From: Scylla paramamosain
Taxonomy: Eukaryota > Arthropoda > Malacostraca > Decapoda > Portunidae
Direction of reading: 5' to 3'
DNA: 64,000 nt
Assembly (NCBI RefSeq): GCF_035594125.1
Contig: NC_087181.1
Coordinates: 7,302,840-7,366,839, forward strand
Part shown: in pieces, positions 47,248 through 60,249 of the stretch
How the letters are laid out: every line of letters begins with the position of its first letter
How positions within the stretch are numbered: the first letter of the stretch is position 1
The notes under the pieces: model-generated
Databases searched by the model: none
Told to the model about the DNA's origin: nothing
What the model saw: only the letters and a program-made list of their open reading frames with translations
Program-made: the position numbers and the translations under genes

Positions 47248-48040
47248 ATTGATGTTCATAGGTACCAACATGCCAAAATTCTGCCAAAATCAGAGAAATT
47301 ATATGGAAAAAACATTATCGAAAAAGTTAATGTTACCTATTTTTTCAGTTATGTTCCAAATTATAAAGTGTATGCAGAGCCACCTATCTGACGAAATTTA
47401 ACGACTTTACAAGAAACCTGTCTTTTGAGTGTTTTTCTGCATGTTAGGCACCAAAACAATAAATAATATGCAAGTCACTCTAAATGGAAATCCAAAACAA
47501 AATTACTGAAAACGTGCCTTTTAAAAGATTTACATAGAAAAACGCTAAAACGGATGCAAACCAACCAATATGAAGAAAAAGAATAACATTACCAAAAAAG
47601 TATATTTTGTGTGTTTTTAAGCTTGTTACATAACAAAAAAAAAAGTGAAAATGGATGCAAACCACTTTATATATGGAAAAAAAAGGACATATCGAGAAAC
47701 GTGTATAATGAGTGTTTTATAGTTTCACCAGAATCACAAGGCAAAAAACTCAAAAACTCGACTGTATGGAGAAGTTTCTAAGATACCAAAATACTGAAAC
47801 TCATGAATAACACTCTTAATCAAGAAACAGAACAACCTTACTAAATGCGTGTATTTTGAGTGTTTTTTTTTACATTCTTAGTTACCAAAACCCCAAATTC
47901 CATGCGAAACTAGCTTTATGTGGGAAAAAAATGGCATTACCAGAAAAGTGTCATTGAATGTTTTTGAGCGTGTTAGGCAATAAAGCAGTAAAAAGCAAAA
48001 AAAACAACTTTTACGAAGAACTTGCCTTTTAGTGTTTTTG
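47248..48040 (+). repeat. Unit 40, class D, leading into inversion 6
   Basis: The unit has the D anchor and D marks throughout. The m9 before the inversion has lost about 35-40 bp at about 47995-48003 (GTAAAAAGCAAAAAAAACAAC). This private loss separates it from the D units at 5856 and 36338. Confidence 0.85.
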
Positions 48041-48510
48041 ACACGCATTTAGTAAGGTTGCTCTGTTTCTCAATTAAGAGTGTTATTCTTGAGTTTCAGC
48101 ATTTTGGTATATAGGAAACTTCTCCATATACACGAGTTTTTGCGTATTTTGCCTTTTGTTTTTTTAACTATAAAACATTCATTATACATTTTTCTCGCAA
48201 TGTCCCTTTGTTTCCCAATATAGAGTGCTTTATATCAATTTTTGCGTTTTTTTCTAGGTAACAAGCTCGAAAACACTCAAAAAATACATTTTTGGTAATG
48301 TTTTGCTGCTTCTTGATATTGGTTGGTTTGTATCAGTTTTAGCGTTTTTCTACGTAAAACACTGAGAAGACACGTTTTCAGTAATTTTCTTTTGGATTCC
48401 CACATAGCGTGAGTTCCTTATTATTTATCGTTTTGGTGTCTAACATGCTGAAAAACACTCAAAAGACAGATTTCTGTTAAGGTCTTTAATTTCCTCATAT
48501 GGCAGGCTTT
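48041..48510 (-). repeat. Inverted segment 6 (long subtype, complete)
   Basis: The reversed segment of about 470 bp runs from ACACGCATTTAGTAAGG to CCTCATATGGCAGGCTTT and retains TTTTGGTATATAGGAAAC. Like segments 1 and 4 it follows a plain D unit. Confidence 0.91.
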
Positions 48511-48910
48511 AAATGTCTTTTCAGTGTTTTTGAGCGTGTTGCTCAATATAACACTAAAAGCCAGGGCAATCACATTACATGGGAATAAAACCAAATTTTA
48601 CCAAGAATTTGCCTTTAAGTGTTTTTGAGCTCCTTACATACCAAAACGCTAAAACGCATGCAAAATACATTTTATGGAGAAACAGAATAACATTACGAAA
48701 TACATGTATTTTGAGTGTTTTTTATCATGTTATCTATAAAAACGCTTAAATACATGCAAAGAACCTTATGTTTGGGAAACAAAAGGATATTACGAGAAAC
48801 GTGTATTATGAGTGCTTTTTTAAGTTCCTTCAGTACCAAAAAGCTAAAACCCACAAATAACACTTTCCAGAGAAAATTAATAAAAAAAAATTTTATATGG
48901 GAATTTTTTT
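48511..48910 (+). repeat. m9, m10, m1, m2 after inversion 6
   Basis: Forward monomers resume with TGTCTTTTCAGTGTTTTTGAG. The m9 reads GTGTTGCTCAATATAAC, a private variant of the GTGTTACGCAATAAAGC found after the other inversions. The m10, m1 and m2 follow. Confidence 0.84.
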
Positions 48911-49984
48911 TTTCATCTTCATAGGCACCGAATTGTCAAAATTCTGCCAAAATTCAGAGAATTCAGAGTTAATTATAGCTTTTTTTTCTGATTGTTATAT
49001 ACCAAAACCCAAAGTGCATGCAAAGCCACCTATATAGGGAAGTTAAACGACATTACCAAAAACCTGTCTTTTCAGTGTTTTTCAGCATGAAAGGCACCAA
49101 TACGATAAATAATATGAAAATCAGTCAATATGTGAATGGAAAACAAAATTACTGAAAAGGTGTCTTTTCAGTGTTTTACGTAGAAAAACACTAAAGCGGA
49201 TGCAAACCATCCTATATGAAGAAATAGAATAACATTACCAAAAAGATATATTTTGAGTGTTTTTGAACTTGTTACCTACAAAAATGCAAAAATGGATGTA
49301 AAGCAGTCTATATTAGGAAACAAAAGGACATTACGAGAAACGCGTATAATGAGTGTTTTATAGTTTTAAAAGAACCACAGGGCAATAAACGCAAATACTC
49401 GTGTATATAGAGAAATTTTTACATACCAAAATGATGAAATGCATGAATAACACTTTTATTCGATAAACAGAACTACCTTACCAAATTGTGTATTTTAAGT
49501 GTTTTCCACATTCTTAGTTACGAAAATGCCAAATTACATGCGAAAGTAGCTTCATGTGAGGAAAAAAATGACATTATCAGAAAAGTGTCTTTTGAGTGTT
49601 TTTGAGCGTGATATGCAACAAGGCACTAAAAAGCAGAACAATCACATTACATGGGAATAAAACCAACTTTTACGAAGAATTTGCCTTTAAGTGTTTTTTA
49701 ACCCCTTATATACCAAACCGCTAAAAAGCATGAAAAATAAACTTTATGAAGAAACAGAATAACATTACAGAAAACACATATTTTGAGTGTTTTTGATCAT
49801 GTTATCTATAAAAACGCTTAAATACATGCAAAGAACATTATGTTTCGGAAACAAAAGGACATGACGAGAAATGTGTATTATGAGTGTTTTTATGAGTTCC
49901 TTAAGTACCAAAAAGCTAAAAGCTTTATTTAGAAAATAAAAAATAAAAAAAACAAAAAATAGTATTTTTTTTTTTTTTTTTGTT
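48911..49984 (+). repeat. Unit 41, class G
   Basis: The anchor is TTTCATCTTCATAGGCACCG. Just after it, near 48955-48970, ATTCAGAGAATTCAGAG joins GTTAATTATAG, a loss of about 25 bp. The remaining marks match units 16 and 33. Confidence 0.83.
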
Positions 49985-51101
49985 ATTCATTTTCATAGGT
50001 ACCGAGATGACACAATTCTAGGTAAATTCAGGGCAATCATATGATAAAAGAATATTATAAAAAAAAAGTTAATTTCAGCTTTTTTTTTTCGGACTGTTAG
50101 GTACCAAACCCTAAAGTGCATGCAAAGCCTCCAATATGAGCAAATTAAACGACCTTACCAGAAATTTGTGTTTTGTGTGTTTTTTAGCATGTTAGGCACC
50201 AAAACGATAAATAATAAGGAACTCACTGAAATTGGGAATTTAAAACAAAGTTATTGAAAACGTGTCTTCTCAGTGTTTTAGGTAGAAAAACGTTAAAACG
50301 GATACAAACCAACCAATATCAAGAAATAGAAAAACGTTACCAAAAAGGTATATTTTGAGTGTTTTTGAGCTTTTTACCTACAAAAACGCGAAAATTGATG
50401 GAAAGCACTCTATATTGAAAAAGAAAAGGACATTGCAAGAAAAGTGTATAATGAGTGCTTTATAGTTCAAAAGAACAATAAAACAAAAGCAAACAACGCA
50501 AAAACTTGTGTATATGGAGAGATTTACTAGATACCAAAATGCTAAAACTCATGAATAACACTCTTAATTGAAAAACAGAACAACCTTACTAAATGCGTGT
50601 ATTTTGAGTGCTCTTGACATTCTTAGTTACCAAAAACCCCAAATTACATGCGAAAATACCTTTGTGGGGAAAAAAAAAAGACCACCAAAAAAGTATTTTT
50701 TGAGTGTTTTTCAGCGTGATAAGTAATAAAGCACTCTTTTAAAAGCAAGGCAATCACATTACATTGGAATAAAACCATTTTTTACCAAGAACTTGCCTCT
50801 AAGTGTTTTGAGCTCCTTATATACAAAACTGTTCAAACGCATGCAAAATACAATTTATGGAGAAATAGAATAACATTACCAAAACCTTGTATTTTGAGTG
50901 TTTTTGATCATCTTATCTATAAAAACGCTTAAATACATGCAAAGAACCTTATGTTTGGGAAACGAAAGGACATTACGAGAAACGTGTATTATGAGTGTTT
51001 TTAAGTTCCTTATGTACCAAAAAGGTAAATCCCACAAATAACACTCTTTATTGAGAAAAATAAATAAATAAAAAAAGAAAAAAAAAATAGGATTTTTTTT
51101 T
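49985..51101 (+). repeat. Unit 42, class A
   Basis: TTCTAGGTAAATTCAGGGC and GTGTTTTGTGTG match unit 17. The m7 has a local expansion at 50475-50500 (GAACAATAAAACAAAAGC). AAACCCTAAAG is near 50107. The copy lies about 31.1 kb from unit 17. Confidence 0.84.
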
Positions 51102-52216
51102 ATTTATCTTCATAGGTACCGAGATGCCAAAATTCTGGGAAAATTCAGGACAATTATATGATAAAAGAATATTATAAAAAAAGTCAATTTTAGCTTTTTT
51201 TTCGAACTGTTATCTACCAAACTCTAAAGTGCATGCAAAACCTCCTATATGAGGAAATTAAACGACCTTATCGGAAATCTCTCTTTTGAGTGTTGTTCAG
51301 CATGTTAAGCACCAAAACAATAAATAATAAGGAACTCACTTTTTATAAGAATTCAAAACAAAATTACTGAAAACGTGTCTTCTCAGTGTTTTACGTAGAA
51401 AAACACTAAAACGGATGCAAACCAAACAATATCAAGAAATAGAAAAACATTACCAAAAAGGTATATTTTGAGTGTTTTTGAGCTTGTTACCTATAAAAAA
51501 AACACGAAAATTGATGCAAAGCACTCTATAATGGGAAAGAAAAGGATTTTGCAAGAAAAGTGTATAATGAGTGTTTTATAATTCAAAAGAACCACAAGGC
51601 AAAAAATGCAAAAAAAACTAGTGTATATGAAAAAGTTTCTTAGATACGAAAATGCTGAATCTCATGAACAACACTCTTAATCGAGAAACAGAACAGTCTT
51701 ACTAAATGTGTGTATTTTGAGTGCTTTTCACATTCTTAGTTACCAAAACCCCAAATTGCATGTGAAACTAGATTTATGTGGGAAAAAAATGACATTACCA
51801 GAAAAATGACTTTTGAATGTTTTTGAGCGTGTTAGGCAATAAAGCACTAAAAAGCAGGGTAATCACATTACATTGGAATAAAACAAATTTTTAATAAGAA
51901 CTTGCCTTTAAGTGTTTTTGAGCTCCTTATATACCAAAACACTAATACGCATGCAAAATACACTTCATAGTGAAACAGAATAACATTACCAAAAACATGT
52001 ATTTTGAGTGTTTTTGATCATGTTACCAATAAAAACGCTTAATTACATCCAAAGAACCCTATTTTGGGGAAACGAAAGGACATTACTAGAAACGTGTATT
52101 ATGAGTGTTTTTAAGTTCATTAAGTACGAAAAAGCTAAAAGCCACAAATTACACTTTTTATTGAGAAAAAGTAAATAAATAAATAAAAAAATACGATTTT
52201 TTTTTTTTTAATTCTT
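51102..52216 (+). repeat. Unit 43, class A
   Basis: The unit shares GTGTTGTTCAGCATG in m4 and CTATAAAAAAAACACG-like m6 sequence with unit 18. The m3 reads AAACTCTAAAG. The order A, A, E matches 18891-21400. Confidence 0.84.
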
Positions 52217-53117
52217 ATTCATATTCACAGATAACGAGGTGCCAAAATTCGGGCAAAGTTCAGGAAATTATATGAAATAAGAACATTATCAAAAAAGTTT
52301 TCGGTGTTTTACGTAAAAAAAAGCTAAAACGGATGGAAAATAAACCAAAAATGAAGAAATAGAATAACATTACCAAAAAGGTATATTTTAAGTGTTTTTT
52401 GTAATTGTTACCTACAAAAAAAGCTAAATTGGATGGAAAGCACTCTATATTGGGAAGCAAAAGGACATTATGAGTGTTTTATAGTTTCACAAGAACTACA
52501 AGGCAAAAAACGCAAAAACTTGTGTATATAGAGAAATTTCTTACATTCCAAAATGGTGAAACTCTGGAACAACACTCTTAATTGAGAAACAGAATAATCT
52601 TACTAAATGCGTGTATTTTGAGTGCTTTTAACATCCTTAGTTACCAAAACCCCAAATTACATGCTAAACCAGCTTTATGTGGGAAAAAAATGACATTACC
52701 AGAAATATGTCTTTTGAGCTTTTTTGACCGTTTTAGGCAAAAAAGCACTAAAAAGCGGGGCAATCACATTACATTGGAATAAAACCAATTTTTAACAATA
52801 ACTTGCCTTTAAGTGTATTTGAGCTCCTTATATACCAAATATTAAAATGCATGCAAAATACACTTTATGGTGAAACAGAATAACATTACCAAAAAAACAT
52901 GTATTTTGAGTGTTTTTGATCATGTTACCAATAAAAACGCTTAAATACATGCAAAGAACCCTATTTTTGGGAAACGAAAGTACATTACGAGAAACGTGTA
53001 TTATGAGTGTTTTTAAGTTCATTATGTACGAAAAGGTTAAAAGCCCCAAATTACACTCTTTATTAAAAAAATAAATAAACAAAATAAAAAAATACGATAT
53101 TTTTCTTTTTCATTCTT
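52217..53117 (+). repeat. Unit 44, class E with m3-m4 deletion
   Basis: At about 52290-52305, ATCAAAAAAGTTTTCGGTG joins the spacer directly to m5. This removes m3 and m4, about 200 bp. The deletion is independent of the class C deletion, which has a different junction. The spacing is 901 bp. Confidence 0.83.
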
Positions 53118-54182
53118 ATTTATCTTCACAGGTAACGAGGTGGCAAAATTTAGGCAAAGTTCAGGAAATTATATGAAATAAGAACATTATAAAAAAAGTA
53201 AATTTAGCTTTTTTTTCGGACTGTTATGAACCAAACCCCTAAAGTGTATGCAAAGCCACCTATATGGGGAAATTAAACGTCTTTGCCAGAAAACTGTCTT
53301 ATGAGTGTTTTTCAGCATGTTAGGTACCAACACGATAAAACCCAAGGAAGTCAATCTATATGGGAGTCTAAAACAAAATTACTGAAAACGTGTCTTTTCG
53401 GTGTATTACGTAGAAAACGCTAAAACGGATGCAAACCAACCAAAATGAAGAAATAGAATAACATTACCAAAAAGGTATATTTTGAGTGTTTTTGAAATTG
53501 TTACCTAAAAAAAACGCGAAAATGGATGGAAAGCACTCTATATTGGAAAGCAAAAGGCACCAAAAGGCATTTTAGGCACCAAAACAATAAATAATATGAA
53601 AGTCACTCTATATGGAAATCCAAAACAAAATTTCTGGAAACGTGTCTTTTAAAAGATTTACGTAGAAAAACGCTAAAACGGATGCAAACCAACGAATATG
53701 AAGAAATAGAATAACATTACCAAAAAATATATTTTGTGTGTTCTTGAGCTTGTTACATAAAAAAAAACGCGAAAATGGATGGAAAGCACTCGATATAAGG
53801 AAAAAACAAGGACATAATGAAAAACGTGTATAATGAGTGTTTTATAGTTTCATCAGAATCACAAGGCAAAAAAGGCAAAAACTGGACTATATGGAGAAGT
53901 TTCTAAGATACCAAAATGCTGAAACTCATGAATAAACACTCTTAATCAAGAAAAGAACAACCTTACTAAACGCGTGTATTATGAGTGCTTTTTTTACATT
54001 CTTAGTTACCAAAACCCCAAATTCTATGCGAAACTAGCTTTATGTGGGAAAAAAATGACATTACCAGAAAAGTGTCTGAGTGTTTTTAAGCGTGTTAGGC
54101 AATAAAGCACTAAAAAGAAGGGCAATCACATTACATGCAAATAAAACCATTTTTTCGTAGAACTTTCTTTTTAGTGTTTTTG
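53118..54182 (+). repeat. Unit 45, E/D fusion leading into inversion 7
   Basis: An E head (ATTTATCTTCACAGGTAACG, ACCCCTAAAG) is followed by the E/D fusion at about 53556-53590 and D-type m4-m9. The m7 has CTGGACTATATGGAG. The m10 head meets the reversed segment at about 54183. Confidence 0.85.
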
Positions 54183-54634
54183 ACACGCATTTAGTAAGGT
54201 TCCTCTGTTTCTCAATTAAGAGTGTTATTCATGAGTTTCAGCATATACGAGTTTTTGCGTTTTTTGCCTTGTGTTTTTTTTTTTGAACTATAAAACATTC
54301 ATTATACACTTTTCTGGCAATGTCCCTTTGTTTCCCAATATAGAGTGCTTTGTATCCATTTTCGTGTTTTTTTGTAGGTAACAAGCTCAAAAACAATCAA
54401 AATATAAATTTTTGGTAATGTTTTTCTCCTTCTTGATATTGGTTGGTTTGTATCAGTTTTAGCGTTTTTCTACGTAAAACACAGAGAAGACACGTTTTCA
54501 GTAATTTTCCTTTGGATTCCCACATAGAGTGAGTTCCTTATTATTTATCGTTTTGGTGCCTAACATGCTGAAAAACACTCAAAAGACAAATTTCTGGTAA
54601 GGTCTTTTATTTCCTCACATAGGAGGCTTTGCAT
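54183..54634 (-). repeat. Inverted segment 7 (short subtype)
   Basis: The reversed segment runs from ACACGCATTTAGTAAGG to AGGAGGCTTTGCA. It has the 24-bp loss in m7, here shortened further to CAGCATATACGAG. Its right end keeps TTTGCA, as in segment 3. Confidence 0.9.
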
Positions 54635-55020
54635 ATCTTTTCAGTGTTTTTGAGCGTGTTACGCAAAAAAGCACTAAAAGCCAGGGCAATCACATTATAT
54701 GTGAACAAAACCAAATTTTACCAAGAACTTGCCTTTAAGTGTTTTTGAGCTATTTATATACAAAAACGCTGAAAGGCATGCAAAACACACTTTATGGAGA
54801 AAGAGAATAACATTAACAAAAACATAGATTTTGGGTGTTTTTGATCATGTTACCAATAAAAACGCTTAAATACATGCAAAAAACCCTATTTTTAGGAAAC
54901 GAAAGGACATAACGAGAAACGTGTATTATGAGTGTTTTTGAGATCATTATTTACCAAAAAGCTAAATGCCACAAATAACACTTTACTGAGGAAAAAAAAA
55001 CGATATTTTTTTTCTTTGTT
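54635..55020 (+). repeat. m9, m10, m1, m2 after inversion 7
   Basis: Forward sequence resumes with TATCTTTTCAGTG and GTGTTACGCAAAAAAGC. Unlike after the other inversions, m1 is of the B type (TTACCAATAAAAACGC). The change from G-type to B-type sequence falls near 54760-54850. Confidence 0.82.
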
Positions 55021-56113
55021 TTCATCTTCACAGGTACCGAGATGCCAAAATTTGGGAAAAATTCAGGAAATTATGAGTCAATCAACAAAAATGTTAATTT
55101 TAGCTTTTTTTGTACTGTTATGTACCAAACCCTAAAGTGCATGCAAAGCCACCTATACGGGGGAAATTAAACGTCTTTGCCAAACTGTCTTATGAGTGTT
55201 TTTCAGCTTGTTAGGCACCCTAACGGTAAATAACATGCAAGTCACTCTATATGGGAATCTAAAACAAAATTACTGAAAACGTGTCTGTTTGGTGTTTTAC
55301 GTAGAAAAACGGATGCAAATAACCAATAACAAGAAATAAAATAACATTACCAAAAAAGTACATTTTGAGTGTTTTTGAGCTTCTTACCTACAAAAAACGC
55401 GAAAATCGATGCAAAACACTCCCTATTTGGAAAGAAAAGGACATTACGAGAAATGTATAATGAGTGTCTTATTATTTTTGAGCAAACGAACTTCTGGTTC
55501 ACAAGAACCACAAGGCAAAAAACGCAAAAACTCGTGTATATGAAGAAGTTTCTTAGATACCAAAATGCTGAAACTCATGAATAACAATATTAATTGAGAA
55601 ACAGAACAACCTTACCAAATGCGTGTATTTTGAGTGTTTTTCACATTCTTAGCAAAACATTAAATAGCACGCGAAACAATGTTGGAAAAAAATGACATTA
55701 CCAGAAATGTCTTTTGAGTGTTTTTGAGCGTGTTAGGCAATAAATCACACAAAAAAAAAAAAAACAGGGCAATCACATTACATGGAAATAAAACCAATTT
55801 TTTACGAAGAACTTGCCTTGAAGTATTTTTGACCTCATTACAAACCAAAACGCTAAAACGCATGCAAAAAACTCCTTTATGGAAAAGCAGAATAACATCA
55901 CTAAAAAAATGTGTTTTAAGTGTTTTTGGTCATGTTACCTATAAAAAACGCTTAAATACATGCAAAGAACCCTATGCTTGGGAAACGAAAAGACATTACG
56001 AGAAACGTGTATTAGGACCGTTTTTAAGTTCCTTAAGTACCAAAACGTTAAAACCCACAAATAACATTCTTTATAGAGAAAAAAAAGATAAATAAAAAAA
56101 TAGCTTTTTTTAT
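55021..56113 (+). repeat. Unit 46, B/C chimera
   Basis: The head is class B (CACAGGTACCGAGATGCC, TCTTATGAGTG). The m6-m8 are class C: GTGTCTTATTATTTTTGAGC, the fold-back hairpin at 55491-55514 with one mismatch, and CACATTCTTAGCAAAACATT. The exchange point lies between m4 (about 55200) and m6 (about 55365). An A-run of 14 is in m9 at about 55751. Confidence 0.8.
55491..55514 (+). repeat. Class C fold-back hairpin, copy 6, in a B/C chimera
   Basis: CTTCTGGTTC, loop ACAA, GAACCACAAG: one mismatch. It shows that the m7 of this unit came from class C. Confidence 0.84.
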
Positions 56114-57045
56114 ATTGATTTTCATAGGTACCAAGATGCCAAAATTCTGCCAAAATTAAGGGAATTTATGTTATGTTATCAAAAAAGTTAATTATAGCTC
56201 TTTTTCGGATTTTATGTACGAAACTCTAAAGTGCATGCCACCTATATAAGGAAGTTAAACGACTTTAATCTAATCCAAATTTAATTTAATTTAATCTAAT
56301 CCAAAACAAAATTACTGAAAACGTGTCTTTTCAGTGTTTTACGTAGAAAAACGCTAAAACGGATGCAATCCAACAAATATGAAGAAATAGAATAACGTTA
56401 TCAAAAAGTGTTTTTGAGCTTTTTACCTAAAAAAAACGCGCAAATGGATGGAAATCACTCTATATTGGGAAGGAAAAAGACATTACGAGAAACGTGTATA
56501 ATGAGTGTTTTATAGTTTCACAAGAACCACAAGGCAAAAAACGCAAAAACTCGTGTATATAGAGAAGTTTCCTACATACCAAAACGCTAAAACTCATGAA
56601 TAACACTTTTAATTGAAAAACAAAACTACCTTACGAAATGTGTGTATTTTGAGTGTTTTTCACATTCTTAGTTAAGAAAATCCCAAATTACATGTGAAAC
56701 TAGCTTTATGTGGGAAAAAAATGACATTACCAGAAAAGAAAAGAACTTGCCTTTAACTGTTTTTTTTTAACTCCTTACATACCAAAACGCTAAACGCATG
56801 CAAAACAACCTTTATGGAGAAACAGAATAACATTACCAAAAACATGTATTTTGAGTTTTTTGATCATGTTACGTAGAAAATTGCTTAAATACATGCAAAG
56901 AACCCTATGTTTCTGAAACGAAAGGACATTACGAAAATCGTGTATTATGGGTATTTTTAAATTCCTAAAGTACCAAATATCTAAAACCCACAAATTTTCT
57001 CTTTATAAAGAAAAAAAAATTTAAAAAATAGATTTTTTTTTTGTT
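56114..57045 (+). repeat. Unit 47, G-like with m4 replaced by a short AT repeat
   Basis: After m3 (ATAAGGAAGTTAAACGAC) most of m4 is absent. At 56273-56305 an AT-rich stretch contains TTTAATCTAATCCAAA twice, around a short TTTAA run. The m6 at about 56405 has the shortened head seen at 38390. In m8-m10 a further loss joins CCAGAAAAGAAAAGAAC to m10 at about 56735. Confidence 0.8.
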
Positions 57046-58048
57046 ATTCATCTTCATATGTACCGAGATGCAAAAATTCTGAGAAAATTCAGTTAAATCA
57101 TGTGAAAAAAAAACAAAAAAAAATAATTTTAGCTTTTTCCGGAGTTATGTACGAAACCCGGCAGTGCATGCAAAGCCACCTATATGGGGAAATTACACGA
57201 CTTTACAAGAAACATGTCTTTGGGTGTTGTCAGCAATTTCAAGAATATTACTGAAAACGTGTCTTTTCAGTTTTAGCGTAGAACGCTAAAACGGAAGCAA
57301 ACCAACCAATATGAAGATATAGAATAACATTACAAAAAAGTTGTGTTTTTGAGCTTGTTACCAACAAAAAACGCAAAAATGAATGCAAAGCAGTCTATAT
57401 TGGGAAACAAAAGTATATTATATGAAAAATGTATAATGAATGTGTTAATAGTTTTTAAGAACCATAAAGGAAAAAACGCAAAAACTCGTATATATGGAGA
57501 AGTTTCTTAGATACCAAAATGATGAAACTCATGAATAACACTCTTAATTGAGAAACAGAACAGTCATAGGAAATGAGTGTATTTTGAGTGATTTTTTTTC
57601 ACATTCTTAGTGGTCCAACCCCAAATTACATGCTAAACTGTGGAAAAAAATGAAATTACTAGAAAAGTAACTCTTTAGTGTTTTTCAGCGTGTTAGGCAA
57701 TAAAGCACTAAAAAGCAGGGCAATCACATTACATGGGAATATAACCAACTTTTACCAAGAATTTGCCTTTAAGTTTTTTTGAGCTCCTTACATACCAGAA
57801 CGCTAAAACCCATGCAAAACACCCTTTACGGAAAAACAGAATAACATTATCAAAAACATGTATTTTGAGTGTTTTTGAGCTTGTTACTAATAAAAACGCT
57901 TTAATACATGCAAAGAACCCTATGTTTGGGAATGAAAGGACATTACGAGGAATGTGTATTATGAGTGTTTATAAGTTCCTTAAGTAACAAAAAGCTAAAA
58001 CCCACAAATAAAAAATAAAAATAATAAGAATCTTTTTTTCTTTTTGTT
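57046..58048 (+). repeat. Unit 48, class H
   Basis: It shows CCGGCAGTGCATGC, TGTTGTCAGCAATTTC, TTTTAGCGTAGAACGC and TTAGTGGTCCAACCCC, as in unit 34. The offset to unit 34 is 17.93 kb. Confidence 0.84.
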
Positions 58049-59170
58049 ATTCATCTTCATAGGTACCGAGATGCCAAAATTCTGGGAAAATTCAGGGCAA
58101 TCATATGATAAAAGAATATTATCAAAAAAGTTAATTTCAGCCTTTTTTTTCGGACTCATATGAACCAAACCCTAAAAGGCATACAAAGCACTTTGCATGA
58201 GGAAATTAAACGACCTTACCAGAAATCTATGTTTTGAGTGTTTTTTCTAGCATGTTAGGCACTAAAACGATAAATAATAAGGAACTCACTCTATATGGGA
58301 ATCCAAAACAAAGTTACTGAAAACGTGTCTTCTCAGTCTTTTACGTAGAAAAACGCTAAAACGAATAAAAATGAACCAATTTCAAGAAATACAGAAACGT
58401 TACTAAAAAGGTATATTTTGAGTGTTTTTGAGCTTGTTACCTACAAAAAACGCAAAAATTGATGAAAAACACTCTACATTGGGAAACAAAAGGACATTGC
58501 AAGAAAAGTGTATAATAAGTGTTTTATACTTCAAAAGAACCACAAGGCAAATAACGCAAAATCTCGTGCATATGGAGAGGTTTCCCAGATACAAATATGC
58601 TAAAACTCATGTATAACACTCCTAATTGAGAAACAGAACAACCTTAATAAATGCATGTATTTTAAGTGCTTTTTTCATTCATAGTTACCAAAACCCCAAA
58701 TTGCATGCGAAAATAGATTTCTGGGAAAAAAAAAATGACTGCCAGAAAAGTGTCTTTTGAGTGTTTTTGAGTGTGATACGCAATAAAGCAAAAAGAAAAA
58801 AAAAGAAAAAAGGAGGGCAATCACATTACATTGGAGGAAAACGAATTTTTACCAAGAATTTGCCTTTAAGTGTTTTTTAGCTCCATATATACCAAAAAAC
58901 TAAAACGCATGCAAAACACTCTTTAAGGTGAAACAGAATAACATTAACAAAAACATGTATTTTGAGTGTTTTTGATCATGTTACCAGTAAAAACGCTTAA
59001 ATACATGTAAAGAACACTATTTTTGGGAAATGAAAGGAGATTACGAGAAACGTGTATTAATTGTGTTTTTAATTTCACTAATTAGCAAAAAGCTAAAAGC
59101 CACAAATAACACACTTTATTGAGAAACAATAAATAAATAAATAAAAAATACGATATTATTTTTCTTTCTT
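58049..59170 (+). repeat. Unit 49, class A'
   Basis: The m3 reads GCATACAAAGCACTTTGCATG. The m9 has an expanded A/G run at 58787-58813 (AAAAAGAAAAAAAAAGAAAA). The m8 has TTCATTCATAGTTACC. The offset to unit 35 is 17.92 kb. Confidence 0.84.
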
Positions 59171-60249
59171 ATTCATCTTCACAGGTACCGGGATGCCAAA
59201 ATTCGGGCAAAATTCAGGAAATTATGTGAAATAAAAACACTATCAAAAAAGTTAAATTTAGCTTTTTTTCGGACTGTTATGTACCAAACCCCTAAAGTGC
59301 ATGCAAAGCCACTTATATGGGGAAATTAAACGTCTTTGCAAGAAAACGGTCTTATGAGTGTTTTTCAGCATCTTAGAAACCAACATGATAAATAACATGG
59401 AAATCAATCTATATAGGAATCCAAAACAAAATTACTAAAAACGTGTCTTTTCGGTGTTTTACGTAGAAAAACGCTAAAACGGATGCAAACCAACCAATAT
59501 GAAGAAATAAAATAACATTACCAAAAAGGTATATTTTGAGTGTTTTTGAAATTGTTACCTACAAAAAAAGCGAAAATGGATGGAAAGCACTCTATATTGG
59601 GAAGCAAAAGGACATTACGAGAAAACATGTATAATGAGTGTTTTATAGTGTCACAACAACTACAGGGCAAAAAACTCTAAAACTCGTGTATATAGAGACG
59701 TTTGTTACATTCCAAATTGCTGAAACTCTGTAACAACAGTCTTAATTGAGAAAAAGTGTTTTGAGTGCTTTTCACATCCTTAGTTACCAAAAATTCCAAA
59801 TTGCATGCGAAACCAGCTTTGTTTGGGAAAAAAAATGACATTACCAGAAAAATGTCCTTTGAGTGTTTTTGAGCGTGTAAGGCAATAAAGCACTAAAAAG
59901 TAGGGTAATCACATTACATTGGAATAAAACCAATTTTTAATAAGATTTCGCCTTTAAGTGTATTTGAGCTCCTTTTATAACAAAACACTAAAATGCATGC
60001 AAAATACACTTTATGGTGAAACAGAATAACATTACCAAAAACATGTATTTTGAGTGTTTTTGATCATGTTACCAATAAAAACGGTTAAATACATGCAAAG
60101 AACCATATTTTTGGGAAACGAAAGGACATTACGAGAAACGTGTATTATGAGTGTTTTTATATTCATTAAGTACGAAAACGCTAAAAGCCACAAATTACAC
60201 TCTTTATTGAGAAAAAAATATATAAAAAAAAACATTTTTTTTCATTCTT
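59171..60249 (+). repeat. Unit 50, class B
   Basis: The unit has B marks (CACAGGTACCGGG, ACCCCTAAAG, TTTTTGAAATTG, ACTACAGGGC). The tail of m7 is shortened at about 59752 (GAGAAAAAGTGTTTTGAG), a private loss of about 25 bp. Confidence 0.84.

Noticed and set aside
55718..56095. Open reading frame of 125 codons (the longest), and many others of 60-120 codons on both strands
   Set aside because: They are translations of the repeat in arbitrary frames. The same monomers give different, broken frames in sister units, poly-A and poly-T tracts become lysine or phenylalanine runs, and no known domain appears. Frames of this size are expected by chance in AT-rich repeats of this length.
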